Positions 18,262-27,816 of a DNA stretch of 54,384 nucleotides are shown here, piece by piece; position 1 is the first letter of the stretch; each line of letters begins with the position of its first letter. The DNA comes from Pseudoalteromonas luteoviolacea (GTDB taxonomy: Bacteria; Pseudomonadota; Gammaproteobacteria; Enterobacterales; Alteromonadaceae). The translations under genes and the position numbers were made by a program. The notes beneath the pieces are model-generated. The model saw only the letters and a list, made by a program, of their open reading frames with translations, searched no databases and was not told the DNA's origin. The DNA lies in NCBI RefSeq assembly GCF_021654285.1, contig NZ_JAKFZS010000035.1, positions 1-54,384 on the forward strand, read 5' to 3'.

Positions 18262-21147
18262 ATGAAATTTAAGCTTTTGGCAACCAGCCTTGCTGTTACC
18301 TTGGCACTGAGTGGCTGCGCTGCAAATAACGCAAACAAGACCAATAGTCTACAAAACAATGCCGTAGCTGCGGTTAACAATGCTGAAAACAAAGTGTTTT
18401 CTCAAGATTATGTCTTGGAAGAGCTCGATAATGGGCTACGTGTGATGGTGGTTAAGACTGATTATCCTGATGTCGTATCTTTACAGATCCCGGTATCAGT
18501 TGGTTCGCGCAATGAAATCGAAGATGGTAAAACAGGGTTTGCACACTTCTTTGAACATATGATGTTTAAAGGATCTAAAAAATATCCTGAAGCAATCTAC
18601 AAAGACATCATCAAAAATTCAGGGGTTGATAACCGCGCCTATACAACCAACGACTACACTAATTATTATTTAAGCTTCTCTAAAGAACATTTAGAAAAAG
18701 TATTAGAGATCCAGTCTGATATTTTCCAAAACCTACATTTTAGCGAAGAGCAATTCCGTACAGAGGCGTTGACCGTAAAAGGTGAATACCTTAAAAATAA
18801 TGCCAATCCGCTTCGTAAATTATTAGGTGCTGTACGTGAAAAAGCGTTTGATGAGCACACCTATAAACATACTACGATGGGCTTTTTTGAAGATATAGAG
18901 GCAATGCCAGATCAAATGGCCTATGCGGATTTATTCTTCGAGCGCTTTTATAAGCCTGAATATGCGACCATCATCATCGTAGGTGATGTAGAGCCACAAG
19001 CCACGGTAAATATGGTGAAAAAGCACTGGGGTGAGTGGCAGCGTGGTGAATATCAAGCAGAGATCCCAGTCGAGCCAAAGCAGCAAGCAGCAAAATACCA
19101 GCATGTCGTCAATGAGGGCCAACCGGGTCACTGGTTGTTAGTATCGTACAAAGGACCTGCTTGGCAGCCAACGGAAAAAGATCGCGCGGCAGTAGACTTA
19201 ATTTCCGAGTTATATTTCTCTGAAAACTCTAAGTTATATCAAGAGTTGGTCGTGGATAAGCAAATTGCGACACAATTGATTACCTATAATGCAGAAACAA
19301 AAGATCCTGGCCTTTTACATGTGTTCGTTAAAGTTGAAGACGAAAAAGACCTTGTGACCGTGCGAGATGCAATTAACCGTACTTATGCGACGGCACGTAC
19401 GGAATTGGTAGATGAAGGTAAGCTGGCGGCACTTAAATCAAATAAGCGTTATAGCTTTGCCAATGATTTAGACTCATCAAAAGCAATTGCATCGATGTTA
19501 GCAAGCTATGTGCACTTTGAGCGTGATCCCGAAGTGATCAACCAAATGTATGCAACTGCAGACACAGTCACCCCAGAAGATATTCGCCGCATCGCAAACA
19601 AATACTTTGTTGATTCTGGACGTAATACCGTCACCATGTCAGCAAAAGCGGACATCACTGGTTTTGATAAAGAGGTAGCGCTTGACGCACTGACGACTGA
19701 GCTAAATCAGCCTACAGAGCAACACTTTACTGTACTAGATAAAACGTCAAATTCACCATTAGTTGATGTGAATTGGTTATTTTACACGGGCGCGGCGGCC
19801 GATCCGGTAGGGAAAAAAGGGGTTGCTGCTTTGACCGCAGCAATGCTGGCCAAAGGTGGCAGTGCAACTAAGTCATATAAAGAAATTCAAAAAGCCATGT
19901 ACCCGCTAGCGGGTAGCTTTGCTCATCAAGTAGATAAAGAGATGATTGCATTGCGTGGTCGTGTGCATAAAGATAATGCACAGCAGTGGTATGCATTAGT
20001 TGGTGAGCAACTGCTCAATCCAGGCTTTAGAGAAGATGACTTTAGCCGCCTGAAAAAAGAGCTGATTGATAACATTAATTCAGACTTAAAGTCGTCCAAT
20101 GATGAAGAGCTGGGTAAAGAGGTGCTTTATCATAAGTTATATCAAGGTCATGCCTATGAAAGTCTCAATTTAGGTGACTTGTCAGATTTAGAAGCCCTAA
20201 CATTGCAAGATGTGAAGGATTTCTATCACAGTCAGTTCACTCAGGCGAAGTTAAATCTAGGGTTAACAGGTGCGTTAAATGACGATTTGAAGGCGCAATT
20301 GATACAAGACTTAACGCGTTTACCAAAAGGTGAAGAAAAGCGTTTAAATGTTGCTGATGCGCCTGCACTAGAAGGGATCCATGCGACCGTAGTCGAGAAA
20401 AGCGCTAAATCAACGGCGGTATCATTTGGTTTCCCAATTGATACTGTACGTAGTAGCAAAGATTGGACTGCGTTATGGTTAGTACGTTCATACTTTGGTG
20501 AGCATCGTAATTCAGGCGCTTTCCTATTTGACCGAATTCGTCAAACTCGTGGTATGAACTATGGCGATTATGCTTACATAGAATACTTCCCACGCGGTAT
20601 GTACCAAACTATGCCTGATGCGAACTTAGGTCGCTCTGAGCAGATCTTCCAAGTTTGGTTACGTCCACTGCGTTCAAATAACGACGCGCATTTTGCCACT
20701 CGTGTCGCGGTGTATGAGCTTGATAAGATGATTAAGCAAGGGATGAGTGAAAAAGACTTTGAAGCAACGCGTAATTTCTTAAACAACTATGTGCCTCAGC
20801 TGGTGGCGAGTCAGGACAGACAACTTGGTTATGCATTGGATAGCCAATTCTATAATACCGATGAGTTTGTAAACCTAGTGCGTTCACAGCTTGCGAGCTT
20901 GAGCTTAGATGACGTCAACCGTGTGATCCGTGAAAATCTACAAACTGACAATATGCACTATGTGTTTGTGACAGGTGACGGTAAAGACATGAAGCAGCGT
21001 CTTGCTAGCGAGCAGGTGTCACCGCTGAAGTACAATGTCAGCAAGCCGCAGGCTTTGCTTGATGAAGACAAGATAGTAGAGAGTTATAAGCTGTCTGTGC
21101 CTGCAAGCAACATTGAAGTCATACAAGCACAGGATTTATTTAAATAA
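18262..21147 (+). CDS. M16 family zinc metallopeptidase, lipoprotein
   Basis: The 961-residue product is a predicted lipoprotein: MKFKLLATSLAVTLALSGC has a lipobox ending in Cys. It has the inverted zinc motif HFFEH (HxxEH, about residues 95-99) and the distal Glu in EALTVKGEYLKN, which together define an active pitrilysin/insulinase-type peptidase. A second, non-catalytic M16 domain occupies the C-terminal half (RIRQTRGMNYGDYAYIEY segment). It is probably anchored at the periplasmic side of a membrane and degrades peptides. ATG at 18262 was chosen because the lipoprotein signal begins there; the open frame continues upstream to 18112 without supporting signals. An intrinsic terminator follows. 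Confidence 0.93.
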   Translation: MKFKLLATSLAVTLALSGCAANNANKTNSLQNNAVAAVNNAENKVFSQDYVLEELDNGLRVMVVKTDYPDVVSLQIPVSVGSRNEIEDGKTGFAHFFEHMMFKGSKKYPEAIYKDIIKNSGVDNRAYTTNDYTNYYLSFSKEHLEKVLEIQSDIFQNLHFSEEQFRTEALTVKGEYLKNNANPLRKLLGAVREKAFDEHTYKHTTMGFFEDIEAMPDQMAYADLFFERFYKPEYATIIIVGDVEPQATVNMVKKHWGEWQRGEYQAEIPVEPKQQAAKYQHVVNEGQPGHWLLVSYKGPAWQPTEKDRAAVDLISELYFSENSKLYQELVVDKQIATQLITYNAETKDPGLLHVFVKVEDEKDLVTVRDAINRTYATARTELVDEGKLAALKSNKRYSFANDLDSSKAIASMLASYVHFERDPEVINQMYATADTVTPEDIRRIANKYFVDSGRNTVTMSAKADITGFDKEVALDALTTELNQPTEQHFTVLDKTSNSPLVDVNWLFYTGAAADPVGKKGVAALTAAMLAKGGSATKSYKEIQKAMYPLAGSFAHQVDKEMIALRGRVHKDNAQQWYALVGEQLLNPGFREDDFSRLKKELIDNINSDLKSSNDEELGKEVLYHKLYQGHAYESLNLGDLSDLEALTLQDVKDFYHSQFTQAKLNLGLTGALNDDLKAQLIQDLTRLPKGEEKRLNVADAPALEGIHATVVEKSAKSTAVSFGFPIDTVRSSKDWTALWLVRSYFGEHRNSGAFLFDRIRQTRGMNYGDYAYIEYFPRGMYQTMPDANLGRSEQIFQVWLRPLRSNNDAHFATRVAVYELDKMIKQGMSEKDFEATRNFLNNYVPQLVASQDRQLGYALDSQFYNTDEFVNLVRSQLASLSLDDVNRVIRENLQTDNMHYVFVTGDGKDMKQRLASEQVSPLKYNVSKPQALLDEDKIVESYKLSVPASNIEVIQAQDLFK

Positions 21148-21170
21148 ACCTTTAAGCTGTATGACAGTGC

Positions 21171-21198
21171 AAACGCCTCGCTTATGCGGGGCGTTTTT
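21171..21198 (+). terminator. Intrinsic terminator after the M16 peptidase gene
   Basis: AAACGCCTCGC and GCGGGGCGTTT pair over 11 bp with one G-U, loop TTAT, followed by TTTTT. Confidence 0.92.
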
Positions 21199-21354
21199 AT
21201 TGATTGGCATTAAGTTGCATACGCGTAAAAAAAGCACCATTATAGGAACCTTAAGTTATAATTAATAACTAGAAATTCGAGGCTGGCTAGTGCTATCAAA
21301 GGGTGATGCACGCTAAGATAAGAAACGACAGTAAATGACAGACATGTGGAAATT

Positions 21355-22176
21355 ATGAGACACGAAATTTGGCAACAATTGAGAGAAGAAGCCCAGGAGC
21401 TTGTACAAAGAGAGCCCCTACTCGCCAGTCACGTTTATTCTAGTGTGCTCAATCACGAATGTTTGGGAGCAGCGTTGAGTTTTATTGTGGCAAATAAGCT
21501 CTCAGACGCCGTTGTGTCTGCATTTACGATTCGAGAATTGTTTGATCAAGCGTTTGTTGATTGCGACCGAATGCTGACTCATGTGGCTCATGATATAAAA
21601 GCTGTTAAAGATCGAGACCCCGCTGCCGATAGTTATCTTAACGTGATATTAAACTTGAAGGGTTTCCATGCATTACAAGCACACCGTCTCGCATACTGTC
21701 TGTGGCGACAACAACGCAAAGAGCTCGCCCGCTTTATTCAAAGTCGCACCTCTGAAGTTTTTGGCGTTGACATCCATCCTGCTTGTAAAGTCGGCCATGG
21801 TATTATGCTTGACCATGCGACTGGTATAGTCATTGGTGAAACCGCGGTAATTGAAGACAATGTATCGATATTGCAGTCGGTCACGCTCGGTGGTACGGGT
21901 AATGAGCAAGGTGATCGTCACCCTAAGATCCGTGCCGGTGTTTTGATTGGTGCTGGCGTAAAAGTACTTGGTAACATTGAAGTCGGTGAAGGGGCGCGCA
22001 TTGGCGCAGGCTCGGTAGTATTAAAAGCCGTTGCACCGCATACCACGGTAGTGGGGGTCCCTGCCAAAGTGGTCGGCAAACCAAATTGTCCATGCCCTGC
22101 AGAGAGCATGGATCAAAACTTCTTAGATGATGCGATTAGTCGAATTAACGACTCTCATACCAGCGCCATGCTTTAA
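21355..22176 (+). CDS. cysE: Serine O-acetyltransferase
   Basis: The enzyme acetylates serine with acetyl-CoA, the first step of cysteine synthesis. The ~273-residue product has the N-terminal helical domain (EPLLASHVYSSVLNHE, DPAADSYLNVILNLKGFHALQAHR) followed by a left-handed beta-helix of hexapeptide repeats. The catalytic His/Asp region is IHPACKVGHGIMLDHATG, and IGETAVIEDNVSILQSVTLGGTG, DRHPKIRAGVLIGAG and GVPAKVVG complete the signature. Length and motif order match E. coli CysE. The ATG at 21355 has GTGGA upstream; a GTG at 21346 is possible. A tail rich in polar residues (PCPAESMDQNF onward) is the usual variable C-terminus that binds CysK. Confidence 0.96.
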   Translation: MRHEIWQQLREEAQELVQREPLLASHVYSSVLNHECLGAALSFIVANKLSDAVVSAFTIRELFDQAFVDCDRMLTHVAHDIKAVKDRDPAADSYLNVILNLKGFHALQAHRLAYCLWRQQRKELARFIQSRTSEVFGVDIHPACKVGHGIMLDHATGIVIGETAVIEDNVSILQSVTLGGTGNEQGDRHPKIRAGVLIGAGVKVLGNIEVGEGARIGAGSVVLKAVAPHTTVVGVPAKVVGKPNCPCPAESMDQNFLDDAISRINDSHTSAML

Positions 22177-22191
22177 GTTGCGCTTTGTCTG

Positions 22192-22866
22192 ATGCGCTCG
22201 AAGAGCTCTTTGGTGTATGCGTTTGCCACGGGTGTTTTACTAACCTGTGGGTTTTATGAAATACACCATACTGAGCTGGGCGTTCGAGATGCTCCGTCAG
22301 AGAAAGTACTTCATTTGAATGAAGCCACACGAGAAGTGGCTACAGAACCTCTACTGAAACAAGCTATTCCTTCTGTTCCAAAAAGAGAAACGCACAGTAA
22401 TGCGCTGCCTGTTTTAACTCACACCACAGAACTTGAACAGCTGGTTCAACGCAATCAACAGTTAGAGCAAGAAAATATGCGTTTGGAAGCGCAGTTATCG
22501 CACTCCAGAGAGTCCTCACCTTCAAGTTATAACGTCACAAATCAATTGAAAAATATATTCGCACACCAGCGGCGCGATGACGTGTGGGCCTCGGAAGTGG
22601 AGCTATTTGCAGAAGATTTTTTATATGAGGCAAGTCTGCATGATGATGTAGAGATGCTATCTGTAGAATGTAAGCTGCATATTTGTCAGCTCAACTTTGC
22701 CGCGCAATCACATACTACTTCATCAAGGTGGCAGCAGCTCCACAATGCTTTACTTAACATGCCTTGGATGAAGCAGTTTAAAACGGTGACAGCCGTACAA
22801 AACCAAGGCGTTATGCAAATACACCTGAGTCTAAAAACCAGTGAGCAATTAAAAAGCGAATACTAA
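22192..22866 (+). CDS. Membrane-anchored coiled-coil protein of unknown function
   Basis: The 224-residue product has an N-terminal hydrophobic segment (about residues 7-20, LVYAFATGVLLTCGFYE), which is a signal anchor. Next comes a heptad-rich coiled coil (about 80-105, TELEQLVQRNQQLEQENMRLEAQL) and a C-terminal soluble domain with two Cys (VECKLHICQLNF). The Cys pair could form a periplasmic disulfide. I do not recognise a family. It lies 15 bp after cysE on the same strand and its stop codon abuts the end of the convergent xseA gene. Confidence 0.8.
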   Translation: MRSKSSLVYAFATGVLLTCGFYEIHHTELGVRDAPSEKVLHLNEATREVATEPLLKQAIPSVPKRETHSNALPVLTHTTELEQLVQRNQQLEQENMRLEAQLSHSRESSPSSYNVTNQLKNIFAHQRRDDVWASEVELFAEDFLYEASLHDDVEMLSVECKLHICQLNFAAQSHTTSSRWQQLHNALLNMPWMKQFKTVTAVQNQGVMQIHLSLKTSEQLKSEY

Positions 22867-22867
22867 C

Positions 22868-24217
22868 TTACTCGCCTTTCTCTTTAATTGCAGTGACTTT
22901 AGTATGTAATTGCCCATCAGCGAGCTGTGTAATAAGCGCATCGCCGACTTTGACCTCTGATACCGAACTAAGCACATGTTTGCCTTTTTGAGTAATACTA
23001 TAACCGCGAGATAACACAGTCAGAGGGCTAACGCTGTCTAATCTGGCAGCAAGTAGCGCCAACTGGTTTTGCTGGCGGCTTTGCTGTTGTTTCATGGTAT
23101 TGTGCAAGGCTGATTCCAATCTCTGTAGCTTTGCTTTGGCTTCATTCAAGCGCTTTTCAGGGTGGAATTTTAGTAGCGTATGGTCAAGTACATTCACTTT
23201 GTGATGGTGTTTTTGTTGCAGATATTGCCATGCTCGGATCAAACGTTGCTGCAATTCATCGACGCGCTGCACTTGTTGCATCAATTGGTTCTGAGGATGC
23301 TGCAGGCTTAATCGCTGTTGCAGCCGTGCAATATGTTGTTGCTCATCATATAGCTTGCGTTTTAATGCAGTTGTTAGGCGCTGCTTTCTATCCTTTACAT
23401 AACTTATCAGCTCACTACTATCGGGGCTCACTAACTCTGCGGCTGCTGAGGGAGTAGGGGCACGTAAATCAGCGACATAATCACTGATGGTGGTGTCTAT
23501 TTCGTGGCCTACAGCACTTATCACAGGGAGACTACAGGCAAAAATAGCTCGGGCGACGATTTCTTCGTTAAAGCACCACAGGTCCTCCAGCGAGCCACCT
23601 CCACGACCTACTATCAATATATCGACTTCACTGCGCTTGTCTGCTAGTGCAATCTTTTCTGCGATTTGCGCACCTGCACCTTTTCCCTGTACTAGGGTGG
23701 GGTAGATGGTGACTTCTAGTTGAGGCGCTCGGCGTTTTAGCACAGACAAAATATCTTTGATGGCAGCGCCGGTTGCGGAGGTGACAACACCAACGCGATT
23801 GATTTGTTGCGGAAGAGGTTTTTTATGGAAACTATTAAAGAGCCCTTCAGCGGCGAGCTGCATCTGTAGCGCTTCAAACTGTTGCTTCAGTAAGCCTTCT
23901 CCGGCAGGTGCCATCTGCTCGACGATAAGCTGATAATCTCCACGGGGTTCATACACAGAGACTCGGGCTTTGACTTGTACTTGTGCACCATTTTCTGGGC
24001 GATATTTACAATATCGGTTATTGCCTCGCCACATTGCCGCTTTAATTTGCGCTTTTTCATCTTTAAGTGAAAAGTACCAATGGCCAGAAGCGGGGGCGAC
24101 AAAGTTTGAAATTTCACCCGTCAACTCAAGAGAAGCGAAACCTTGTTCTAATAAACCGCGAATTTCGCGATTTAGACGCGAAACTGTATAAACTTTGTTG
24201 TTTTGTGGCAACGACAT
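22868..24217 (-). CDS. xseA: Exodeoxyribonuclease VII large subunit
   Basis: The ~449-residue catalytic subunit of exonuclease VII degrades single-stranded DNA from both ends. It has the N-terminal OB fold (YTVSRLNREIRGLLEQGFASLELTGEISNF, GHWYFSLKD) and the catalytic-domain blocks VGVVTSATGAAIKDILSVLKRR, ILIVGRGGGSLEDLWCFNEE and SAVGHEIDTTISDYVADLRAPTPSAAAE. A long helical coiled-coil tail (about residues 260-400) and the terminal LSRGYSI segment follow. The start at MSLPQ (24217) is preferred over an ATG four codons upstream. It diverges from guaB. The small subunit gene xseB is not in the window. Confidence 0.96.
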   Translation of the reverse strand: MSLPQNNKVYTVSRLNREIRGLLEQGFASLELTGEISNFVAPASGHWYFSLKDEKAQIKAAMWRGNNRYCKYRPENGAQVQVKARVSVYEPRGDYQLIVEQMAPAGEGLLKQQFEALQMQLAAEGLFNSFHKKPLPQQINRVGVVTSATGAAIKDILSVLKRRAPQLEVTIYPTLVQGKGAGAQIAEKIALADKRSEVDILIVGRGGGSLEDLWCFNEEIVARAIFACSLPVISAVGHEIDTTISDYVADLRAPTPSAAAELVSPDSSELISYVKDRKQRLTTALKRKLYDEQQHIARLQQRLSLQHPQNQLMQQVQRVDELQQRLIRAWQYLQQKHHHKVNVLDHTLLKFHPEKRLNEAKAKLQRLESALHNTMKQQQSRQQNQLALLAARLDSVSPLTVLSRGYSITQKGKHVLSSVSEVKVGDALITQLADGQLHTKVTAIKEKGE

Positions 24218-24350
24218 ACCGAGCTCCATAAAAAATTCACAGACACTTTAGCACATTTTTTGCTAAATTTTGTTTACTCACATAAGGAACGCTGATAAAA
24301 TGCGCACGCAATTCCTTATACTCAGAATTCACTTGAGAGAAGCCGCACAC

Positions 24351-25820
24351 ATGCTAAGAATTGCAAAAGAAGCCCTTACTTTTGACGACGTACTATTAGT
24401 ACCCGCTCATTCAACTGTTCTACCGCACACAGCGAGTCTTAAAACTCGTCTGACACGCGATATCGAGCTTAATCTGCCACTTGTTTCTGCGTCAATGGAC
24501 ACAGTAACTGAAGCACGCTTAGCGATTGCCTTAGCGCAAGAAGGCGGCATTGGCTTTATTCACAAAAACATGACCATCGAAGAGCAAGCCGACAATGTTC
24601 GTAAAGTGAAAACTTACGAAGCGGGTATTGTTACTTTCCCGGTCACTGTGACAGCTGACAAAACCATTGCTGAAACAATTGCCCTTGCTGAAGAAAAAGG
24701 GTTTTCAGGCTTCCCTGTAGTGGGTGCTGATAACCAGTTAGAAGGTATTGTGACAAGCCGTGATATGCGTTTTGAAACTCAGCTAGACAAGCCTGTGTCG
24801 TCAGTGATGACAAAACAAGCAGACTTGGTAACTGTGAAAGAAGGCGCAGGTCGTGAAGAGATCCTTGGTCTTATGCACGAGCACCGCATTGAGAAAATCT
24901 TAGTGGTTGACGATGCTTTCGCACTGAAAGGCATGATCACTGTTAAAGATTACCAAAAAGCACAAGAAAAGCCGAACGCATGTAAAGACGCACAAGGTCG
25001 TTTACGTGTTGGTGCTGCTGTAGGTGTTGGTGCTGGTACTGACGAGCGTATCGCTGCATTGGTTGAAGCAGGTGTGGACATTTTATTGATTGACACCTCT
25101 CATGGTCACTCTCAAGGTGTAATTGACCGCGTTAAAGCAACGCGTGCAGCGTACCCTGAGCTACAAATTGTTGCGGGTAACGTTGCAACAGGCGCAGGTG
25201 CCCTTGCCCTTGCCGATGCTGGTGCAGATGCCGTTAAAGTAGGTATTGGCCCTGGCTCAATTTGTACAACACGTATTGTTACAGGGTGCGGTGTACCACA
25301 AATCACAGCTATTTCAGATGCTGTTGAAGCGCTAAAAGATCGTGATATTCCAGTCATTGCTGATGGCGGTATTCGCTATTCAGGTGACATTGTTAAAGCG
25401 CTTGTTGCTGGTGCAGCGTGCGTCATGGTTGGTTCAATGCTTGCTGGTACTGAAGAGTCACCGGGTGAAGTTGAACTGTATCAAGGCCGTTACTACAAGT
25501 CTTACCGTGGTATGGGTTCTCTAGGTGCGATGAACCAAAAAGAAGGTTCTTCAGACCGTTACTTCCAGAAGAGCAACCAAGCAGACAAGCTTGTGCCAGA
25601 AGGCATTGAAGGCCGCGTTGCATACAAGGGCCCAATTGCTGCGATCATTCACCAGCAAATTGGTGGTATTCGCAGTGCAATGGGCTTAACAGGTTGTGCT
25701 ACGATCGCTGAACTGAACATCAAGCCTGAGTTTGTACGTGTTACATCAGCAGGTATGGGTGAGTCTCACGTACACGACGTACAAATCACCAAAGAAGCGC
25801 CTAACTATCGCTTAGGTTAA
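24351..25820 (+). CDS. guaB: Inosine-5'-monophosphate dehydrogenase
   Basis: The enzyme oxidises IMP to XMP with NAD+, the committed step to GMP. At 489 residues it equals the usual bacterial length. The N-terminal barrel part (RIAKEALTFDDVLLVPAHSTV), two CBS domains (about residues 95-210), the catalytic loop GPGSICTTRIVTGCG with the active Cys near 304, the phosphate-binding IADGGIRYSGDIVKALVAGA and the flap YRGMGSLGAMNQ are all present. The start at 24351 (MLRIAKEAL) is chosen because it matches the family N-terminus. guaA follows after an intrinsic terminator, so the two may be partly uncoupled. Confidence 0.98.
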   Translation: MLRIAKEALTFDDVLLVPAHSTVLPHTASLKTRLTRDIELNLPLVSASMDTVTEARLAIALAQEGGIGFIHKNMTIEEQADNVRKVKTYEAGIVTFPVTVTADKTIAETIALAEEKGFSGFPVVGADNQLEGIVTSRDMRFETQLDKPVSSVMTKQADLVTVKEGAGREEILGLMHEHRIEKILVVDDAFALKGMITVKDYQKAQEKPNACKDAQGRLRVGAAVGVGAGTDERIAALVEAGVDILLIDTSHGHSQGVIDRVKATRAAYPELQIVAGNVATGAGALALADAGADAVKVGIGPGSICTTRIVTGCGVPQITAISDAVEALKDRDIPVIADGGIRYSGDIVKALVAGAACVMVGSMLAGTEESPGEVELYQGRYYKSYRGMGSLGAMNQKEGSSDRYFQKSNQADKLVPEGIEGRVAYKGPIAAIIHQQIGGIRSAMGLTGCATIAELNIKPEFVRVTSAGMGESHVHDVQITKEAPNYRLG

Positions 25821-25854
25821 GCCGGCCAACGTGCGTTGAGCCCGCAAAATTGTC

Positions 25855-25881
25855 AGGGCTAGCAGCTGCTAGCCCTTTTTA
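25855..25881 (+). terminator. Intrinsic terminator between guaB and guaA
   Basis: AGGGCTAGC and GCTAGCCCT form a 9-bp stem around AGCT, followed by TTTTT. It could attenuate read-through from guaB into guaA, which starts 66 bp further on. Confidence 0.9.
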
Positions 25882-25946
25882 ATTCTGGTAAAGCAGGTTA
25901 GCTGTGCTTTACTAATTTTATCGTTTCCTAACTAACGAGATTATCA

Positions 25947-27521
25947 ATGAGCAAAGACATCCATGATTCCCGTATTTTGATCTTAGACTTCGGTTCTCAA
26001 TACACGCAGTTAATTGCACGTCGTGTACGTGAGATTGGCGTTTACTGTGAACTTTGGGCGTGGGATGTAACGGAAGAGCAGATCCGTGAATTCAACCCTC
26101 AGGGTATCATCCTGTCTGGTGGTCCAGAGTCAACCACAGAAGAAAATAGCCCAAGAGCACCAGAGTATGTGTTTGAAGCAGGTGTACCTGTACTTGGTGT
26201 ATGTTACGGCATGCAAACAATGGCGATGCAGCTAGGTGGTAAAGTACATAGCTCTGATAAGAAAGAGTTTGGTTACGCAAAAGTTGAAAAAGTTGGAAAC
26301 TGTGCCTTATTCGAAGCGATTGAAGATCACATTGAAGATGGCATTGGTCAACTTGACGTATGGATGAGCCACGGCGATAAAGTAGTTGAAATCCCTGACA
26401 CATTTGTAACAAGTGCGAAAACGGATACGTGTCCACACGCGGCAATGTCTTGGGAAGAAAAACGTTTCTATGGTGTGCAATTCCACCCAGAAGTGACACA
26501 CACGCAGCAAGGTACTCGTTTGTTAGAGCGTTTTGCGATTGATATCTGTGGCTGTGAGAAGCTTTGGACACCATCGCAGATCATTGAAGATGCGGTTGAG
26601 CGTATCAAAGAGAAAGTCGGTGATGACGAAGTTATCTTAGGTCTTTCAGGCGGTGTTGATTCATCGGTTGTGGCTATGCTTATCCACCGTGCGATTGGTA
26701 AGAAGCTAACGTGTGTATTTGTTGATAACGGTTTACTTCGTTTAAACGAAGGTCAGCAAGTGATGGAGATGTTTGGTGATAAGTTCGGCCTGAATATCAT
26801 CAAAGTAGATGCTGAAGAGCAGTTCCTAAATGACCTAGCTGGTCTTTCTGATCCTGAAGATAAGCGTAAAGCAATTGGTCATACGTTCATTGACGTATTC
26901 GATGCTGAATCTAAAAAGTTGAAAAATGCTAAATGGTTAGCGCAAGGTACGATTTACCCAGACGTCATTGAGTCAGCGGCATCTAAAACAGGTAAGGCGC
27001 ACGTGATTAAGTCTCACCATAACGTAGGTGGTCTGCCTGACGATATGGAAATGGGTCTAGTAGAACCACTTCGCGAGTTGTTTAAAGATGAAGTACGTAA
27101 GATTGGCCTTGAGTTAGGTTTACCTTACGACATGCTTTACCGTCACCCATTCCCAGGTCCAGGTCTAGGTGTACGTGTACTTGGTGAAATTAAGAAAGAA
27201 TACTGTGATTTACTTCGTCGTGCAGATGCTATCTTCATCGAAGAGCTTCATAAAGCAGACATTTACCACAAAGTATCTCAAGCATTCACTGTATTCCTTC
27301 CGGTTAAATCGGTAGGCGTAATGGGTGATGCGCGTAAGTACGACTGGGTTGTGTCATTACGCTGTGTAGAAACAATTGATTTCATGACGGCGCGTTGGTC
27401 ACATTTACCATATGACTTCTTAGGTCTGGTATCAAACCGTATCATTAATGAAATCGATGGTATTTCTCGCGTCGTTTACGATATCTCAGGTAAACCGCCT
27501 GCGACTATCGAGTGGGAATAA
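25947..27521 (+). CDS. guaA: GMP synthase (glutamine-hydrolysing)
   Basis: The enzyme converts XMP to GMP with ATP and glutamine. At 524 residues it has a class I glutamine amidotransferase domain with the Cys in GVCYGMQ (about residue 86) and the His/Glu in FHPEVTHT. The ATP-pyrophosphatase domain has the P-loop GLSGGVDSSVVA, and the C-terminal dimerisation domain ends with KPPATIEWE, the invariant guaA terminus. The ribosome binding site AACGAGATTATCA is weak, but the ATG matches the family start. It is followed by a strong terminator and then tRNA-Trp. Confidence 0.98.
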   Translation: MSKDIHDSRILILDFGSQYTQLIARRVREIGVYCELWAWDVTEEQIREFNPQGIILSGGPESTTEENSPRAPEYVFEAGVPVLGVCYGMQTMAMQLGGKVHSSDKKEFGYAKVEKVGNCALFEAIEDHIEDGIGQLDVWMSHGDKVVEIPDTFVTSAKTDTCPHAAMSWEEKRFYGVQFHPEVTHTQQGTRLLERFAIDICGCEKLWTPSQIIEDAVERIKEKVGDDEVILGLSGGVDSSVVAMLIHRAIGKKLTCVFVDNGLLRLNEGQQVMEMFGDKFGLNIIKVDAEEQFLNDLAGLSDPEDKRKAIGHTFIDVFDAESKKLKNAKWLAQGTIYPDVIESAASKTGKAHVIKSHHNVGGLPDDMEMGLVEPLRELFKDEVRKIGLELGLPYDMLYRHPFPGPGLGVRVLGEIKKEYCDLLRRADAIFIEELHKADIYHKVSQAFTVFLPVKSVGVMGDARKYDWVVSLRCVETIDFMTARWSHLPYDFLGLVSNRIINEIDGISRVVYDISGKPPATIEWE

Positions 27522-27552
27522 TGATAATTAGCACAAGCTAATTGAATGAAAT

Positions 27553-27584
27553 AAAGGCGAATATAATAAATATTCGCCTTTTTG
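27553..27584 (+). terminator. Intrinsic terminator after guaA
   Basis: AAAGGCGAATA and TATTCGCCTTT form a perfect 11-bp stem with a TAATAAA loop, followed by TTG TTT. Confidence 0.92.
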
Positions 27585-27667
27585 TTTATAAAAAGCGCAA
27601 ACAAACAAAAAAATGCACTTTTCCTCTTTACCTTTTCTAAAAGCTCTTTATAATGCGTCGACATTGC

Positions 27668-27744
27668 AGGGGCGTAGTTCCAATTGGTAGAACAGCGGTC
27701 TCCAAAACCGATGGTTGCGGGTTCGAGTCCTGCCGCCCCTGCCA
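27668..27744 (+). tRNA. tRNA-Trp (anticodon CCA)
   Basis: A complete cloverleaf. The acceptor stem is AGGGGCG/CGCCCCT with encoded GCCA, the D arm is GTTC/GAAC, and the anticodon loop CTCCAAA has anticodon CCA. The T arm is GCGGG/CCTGC with TTCGAGT. The anticodon stem has a G-A mismatch at its outermost pair (27-43), where E. coli has C-G. It stands alone, not in a tRNA cluster. Confidence 0.95.
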
Positions 27745-27816
27745 CTTCTTACTTTTCCCACGTAATTGAATCTTTTACTACTACCATTTAGACTCAGTAT
27801 AAAAAGTGTTTTTATC

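Noticed and set aside
27476..27745. An 89-codon minus-strand frame beginning MAGAAGLEPATIGFGDRC
   Set aside because: It reads the antisense of tRNA-Trp and the end of guaA. This is a familiar false protein that appears in databases from tRNA antisense strands.
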